Positions 60,984 to 64,000 of a DNA stretch of 64,000 nucleotides are shown one piece after another (the first letter of the stretch is position 1; the number at the start of each line of letters is the position of its first letter). This DNA comes from Streptomyces sp. NBC_01198 (GTDB lineage: Bacteria; Actinomycetota; Actinomycetes; Streptomycetales; Streptomycetaceae): positions 5,153,001 to 5,217,000 of the forward strand of contig NZ_CP108568.1 in NCBI RefSeq assembly GCF_036010485.1, given 5' to 3'. Made by a program: the position numbers and the translations under genes. The notes under the pieces are model-generated. The model saw nothing but the letters and a program-made list of their open reading frames with translations. It did not search any database and was not told the DNA's origin.

Positions 60984-61524
60984 GAGCACCAGCAGACCGG
61001 TTCAGGCGAGCCCGTGTCAACTGGAAGTCCGTTATGTCGGTCTTCTTTCACCTGATCCGGCACGGCGAGTTGCTGAAAGGTTTGTGCGCAGAGATGTGCG
61101 GATAGGTGCAGCCACATCCGTACACCGCAGCATTCCGCTTACCTGACGCACCGAGATGGGAGCGCCCGTGCGCCGCGCAGAACGACGTCGCGCACGCGTC
61201 CGACCGTTCCCCCTCGATGCGTGTTTCTGTGATCGAAATGTGATCCACAACGCTTCATCCGTACGGGCGGAACGCGGCATGTCGCCGCAGCGTCTGACGA
61301 GGTGTGAGCGGTGGGCCGACCGGACCACGGTTGACGGTTCCAGGCTTTTAGGCCGATAAGAACACTTTCCGTCACCCCTTGGTTCAGCGGAGTGAATAAC
61401 GGACCCAATAGCAGATCCCGGCTTGACTGGCCCGGATCGGCGCACTTGTAATTTCACTCGTGTCGTTCAGCCGCACATGGTGACGGCCCACATCACGGGG
61501 AAGCACGACAGACGAGGGGCGCGC
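60984..61524. promoter_or_regulatory. long divergent region between the dioxygenase leader and whiB
   Basis: It holds TTGACA (61015-61020, minus strand) for the dioxygenase leader. For whiB it holds TTGACG (61331-61336) with GATAAG (61355-61360) at 18-bp spacing. The ~170 bp from there to whiB would be its untranslated leader. No structured RNA or other gene is clear. A long upstream region is typical for developmental regulators. Confidence 0.45.
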
Positions 61525-61788
61525 ATGACCGAGCAGTTCCAGTTGCTGCTGGCCGAAGAGGCCGACGAGGAACTCGGCTGGCAGGAGCGCGCGCTGTGTG
61601 CGCAGACCGACCCCGAGTCGTTCTTCCCCGAAAAGGGCGGTTCCACACGCGAGGCGAAAAAGGTCTGCCTCGCCTGCGAAGTCCGCTCCGACTGCCTTGA
61701 ATACGCCCTCGCCAACGACGAACGCTTCGGTATCTGGGGCGGCCTGTCGGAAAGGGAGCGCCGCCGCCTGAAGAAGGGCGTCGTCTGA
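61525..61788 (+). CDS. whiB: WhiB developmental iron-sulfur regulator
   Basis: An 87-residue Wbl protein. The four cluster ligands Cys25, Cys48, Cys51 and Cys57 are in ALCAQTDPESFFPEKGG and KKVCLACEVRSDCLEYAL. The GIWGG turn is FGIWGGLSERERRRLKK, followed by a basic end. Length and sequence match streptomycete WhiB, needed with WhiA to stop aerial growth and start sporulation septation. GAGGGG precedes the ATG. Synteny with fbiA agrees with the S. coelicolor whiB locus as I recall it. Confidence 0.93.
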   Translation: MTEQFQLLLAEEADEELGWQERALCAQTDPESFFPEKGGSTREAKKVCLACEVRSDCLEYALANDERFGIWGGLSERERRRLKKGVV

Positions 61789-61874
61789 CCCCGTCACGAC
61801 ATCCACCCGGGACCCCGGCCGGCCCCCTGACCAGCGGCCGCCGGACCGCCGGCCACCCGCCGCGCGCCCGCCTC

Positions 61875-61916
61875 GCAGCCCGCCCGCCGCGTCCCCCGAC
61901 ACGGCCGGCGGGCTGC
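61875..61916 (+). terminator. terminator after whiB
   Basis: GCAGCCCGCC (61875-61884) pairs with GGCGGGCTGC (61907-61916), followed by TGTTGTTCT. Loop 22 nt. Confidence 0.55.
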
Positions 61917-62056
61917 TGTTGTTCTCACACCGGGCACACGTCAGGGCGGTGGTGTCCGCGTAAGCCGTTAGTGTGGGGGGCCGTCCGAGATGCAACCCCC
62001 GCCGCGAGCGGGCGCCAGCGTCCACCGCAGTCCAGCGAACCGGGGCCCGAACCTCG

Positions 62057-64000
62057 ATGTCCGTGAACAGCCCAGCACCGGCCGCCCACCCGGCCGGCAT
62101 CCCTGAGTTCCCGCGCCATGTCGTCACCGCCGTGCTGGTAGCGCACGACGGGGCGCGCTGGCTGCCCAAGTCCCTCGCAGGGCTGCTCGCCCAGGACCGC
62201 CCGGTCCAGGACGTCATCGCCGCCGACACCGGCAGCGCCGACGACTCCGCCCGGCTGCTCGCCGAATCACTCGGCGACCAGCGCGTCCTCCACCTGGCCC
62301 GCCGTACGAGCTTCGGCGCCGCCGTCGAGGAGGCCGCCCGCGCCGCCGCGCCGCTCACCGCGGACCAGCTGCCGTACCTGGCCCGCCGCAGCGGCTGGGA
62401 CCCCGTCAGCCGCAGCTGGAACGACGACTCCTACGACGAGCCCGACCAGCCGCACGGCGAACCCGTGCAGTGGCTGTGGCTGCTGCACGACGACTGCGAG
62501 CCGGACCCCGGCGCCCTCGCCGGCCTGCTGCGGGTCGCCGACAGCTCGCCGTCCGCGGCGATCGTCGGCCCCAAGCTGCGCAGCTGGTACGACCGCAGGC
62601 AGCTGCTCGAAGTCGGCGTCAGCATCGCCCGCAGCGGCCGCCGCTGGACCGCGCTGGAACGCCGCGAGCAGGACCAGGGCCAGCACGACCAGGTGCGCCC
62701 GGTCCTGTCGGTGTCGTCCGCCGGCATGCTCGTCCGCCGCGACGTGTGGGAGGAACTGGGCGGCTTCGACCGCCGGCTGCCCCTCATGCGCGACGACGTG
62801 GACTTCTGCTGGCGCGCCCACGCGGCGGGCCACACCGTACTCGTCGCCCCGGACGCCGTGCTCTGGCACGCCGAGGCCGCCTCCCGCGAGCGCCGCCCCG
62901 TCGACTGCGCCGGCCGCTCCGCCGTCAACCCGCACCGGGTCGACAAGTCCGGCGCCGTCTACACGCTGCTGGCCAACACCCGCGGCCCGCTGCTGCCGTA
63001 CGTGGCCCTCCGCATCGTCCTCGGCACGCTGCTGCGGACCCTCGCCTACCTCGTCGGCAAGGTGCCGGGCCAGGCCGTCGACGAGATCGTCGGCCTGCTC
63101 GGCGTCCTGCTGCGCCCCGGCCGGCTGCTCGGGGCCCGCCGCCGGCGCGGCGCCGGCGCCGTCGCCCCCTCCGAACTGCGCCCGCTCTTCCCGCCGCCCG
63201 GCGCGACCGTGCGGGCCACCGTCGACCAGGTCGTCAGCAACCTCTCCGGCCGCGCCGACGCCGCCTCCGCGGCGGCCGGACGCCACGGCGGGGCCGTCGA
63301 GTCGGGGCCCGGCGAGGACGACAGCGGCGAGTTCCTGGAGATCGAGCAGTTCGCCCGCCTCAAGCGGATCGCCCGCAAACCGGGTCCTGTCCTCTTCGCG
63401 GTGCTGCTGATCGTCTCGCTCGCCGCCTGCCGCTCGCTGCTCGGCGGCGGCGCGCTGGCCGGCGGCGCCCTGCTGCCCGCCGACCCCGGCGCCTCCGACC
63501 TGTGGAGCAGCTACGCCGGCAGCTGGCACGCCCTCGGCGCCGGCGGCACCGAGTCCGCGCCGCCGTATCTGGCCGTTCTCGGGCTGTTCTCGACCGTGCT
63601 GTTCGGCTCCACCGGCCTCACCTTGACCCTGCTGCTGGTCGCCTCGGTGCCGCTGGCCGGCTTCACCGCCTACTTCGCGTCCCGCCCGCTGGTCGAGTCG
63701 CGGCTGCTGCGCGCCTGGGCCTCGGTCGCCTACGCCTTCCTGCCGGCCGCGACCGGCGCCCTGGCGACCGGCAGGCTCGGCACCGCCGTGCTGGCCATCC
63801 TGCTGCCGCTGATGGCCCGCGCCGCGGTCGCCTCCGCCGGGCTCCAGCTCGGCGCGGCCGCACTGGACCGCGGCGCCCGGCCCGGCTGGCGCGCCACCTG
63901 GGCGCTGGCCCTGATGCTCACCTTCACCACCGCCTTCACCCCGATCACCTGGCCCATCGCCCTGGTCCTCGCCGCGGCGACCCTTGCCTGGCGGATGGCC
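62057..64000 (+). CDS. large membrane GT2 glycosyltransferase (5' part, runs off window)
   Basis: At least 648 residues with no stop before the window ends. A GT-A domain (about 20-300) begins VVTAVLVAHDGARWLPKSLA, has the metal site WLWLLHDDCEPDPGALAGLL and the acceptor-side LPLMRDDVDFCWRAHAAGHT. After a cytoplasmic linker, hydrophobic segments start near residue 450 (VLFAVLLIVSLAACRSLLGG; LGLFSTVLFGSTGLTLTLLL). This layout is that of the very large actinobacterial membrane glycosyltransferases of >1000 residues found next to whiB and fbiA. Ribosome site is not obvious; the ATG at 62057 is chosen as the first in-frame start. Confidence 0.85.
   Translation, partial: MSVNSPAPAAHPAGIPEFPRHVVTAVLVAHDGARWLPKSLAGLLAQDRPVQDVIAADTGSADDSARLLAESLGDQRVLHLARRTSFGAAVEEAARAAAPLTADQLPYLARRSGWDPVSRSWNDDSYDEPDQPHGEPVQWLWLLHDDCEPDPGALAGLLRVADSSPSAAIVGPKLRSWYDRRQLLEVGVSIARSGRRWTALERREQDQGQHDQVRPVLSVSSAGMLVRRDVWEELGGFDRRLPLMRDDVDFCWRAHAAGHTVLVAPDAVLWHAEAASRERRPVDCAGRSAVNPHRVDKSGAVYTLLANTRGPLLPYVALRIVLGTLLRTLAYLVGKVPGQAVDEIVGLLGVLLRPGRLLGARRRRGAGAVAPSELRPLFPPPGATVRATVDQVVSNLSGRADAASAAAGRHGGAVESGPGEDDSGEFLEIEQFARLKRIARKPGPVLFAVLLIVSLAACRSLLGGGALAGGALLPADPGASDLWSSYAGSWHALGAGGTESAPPYLAVLGLFSTVLFGSTGLTLTLLLVASVPLAGFTAYFASRPLVESRLLRAWASVAYAFLPAATGALATGRLGTAVLAILLPLMARAAVASAGLQLGAAALDRGARPGWRATWALALMLTFTTAFTPITWPIALVLAAATLAWRMA

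Noticed and set aside
60781..61020. 79-codon minus-strand ORF overlapping the cysteine dioxygenase leader
   Set aside because: It lies in another frame from the Cys-rich ORF, has no ribosome site and reads as Leu/Arg-rich shadow sequence.

Overview
The window is chromosomal DNA of a high-GC actinomycete, almost certainly Streptomyces or a close relative. The signs are very strong GC bias at third codon positions, a tRNA-Leu with a UAA anticodon (bldA type), a WhiB protein, coenzyme F420 genes, LAxTG surface anchoring, SigB-family partner switching and many probable leaderless starts. As I remember it, the gene order follows the conserved core of the S. coelicolor chromosome (eno, ftsB-like, DUF501, ppx, ndh, cfa ... 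hut genes, sigI-like ... LCP genes, fbiBA, whiB). I see no insertion sequence, prophage or CRISPR array.

Layout. 1-5.6 kb: the last codons of enolase, an FtsB-like divisome protein, DUF501, Ppx/GppA, type II NADH dehydrogenase (with two Rex-like operators) and a cyclopropane fatty acid synthase. 5.96-6.05 kb: bldA. 6.4-11.6 kb: a Tat-exported flavin amine oxidase, a primase/polymerase-domain protein behind a LexA-type box, a Bax-inhibitor-1 protein and small hypotheticals. 11.9-22.5 kb: thiolase, GDSL hydrolase, cystathionine beta-synthase, a MatB-like acyl-CoA synthetase, an MMPL transporter and an RpiR regulator. 22.5-29.7 kb: a fold-III PLP enzyme, then a histidine-degradation run hutU, an M20 amidohydrolase, hutF and hutI. 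29.6-31.8 kb: a SigB-family sigma factor divergent from its anti-anti-sigma and anti-sigma partners. 31.9-36.5 kb: a MocR regulator divergent from an AhpD-like protein, a two-component pair and a GtrA protein. 36.7-43.4 kb: purKE, dipeptidase, a VOC/CGNR divergent pair, a UDP-glucose dehydrogenase-family protein and an acyl-CoA dehydrogenase.

43.6-56.1 kb is an envelope island. It holds an LAETG-anchored surface protein, six LytR-CpsA-Psr (LCP) genes, a GT2 glycosyltransferase and a hotdog thioesterase, and ends in a five-copy tandem array of a ~70-bp intergenic repeat. One LCP paralogue has lost essentially every catalytic motif. 56.1-64 kb: a TIGR03089 protein divergent from an AlkA-like glycosylase, fbiA-fbiB, a cysteine dioxygenase preceded by a 32-codon cysteine-rich upstream ORF, whiB, and the 5' part of a large membrane glycosyltransferase that runs off the end.

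The regulatory DNA is the most interesting part: the Cys-rich leader ORF, the LexA-type and Rex-type operators, the Shine-Dalgarno-sequestering hairpin before the amine oxidase, compact divergent promoters with inverted repeats, tail-to-tail gene overlaps and long-stem bidirectional terminators. I found no in-frame TTA codon in any called gene, by eye, although the tRNA that reads TTA lies inside the window.
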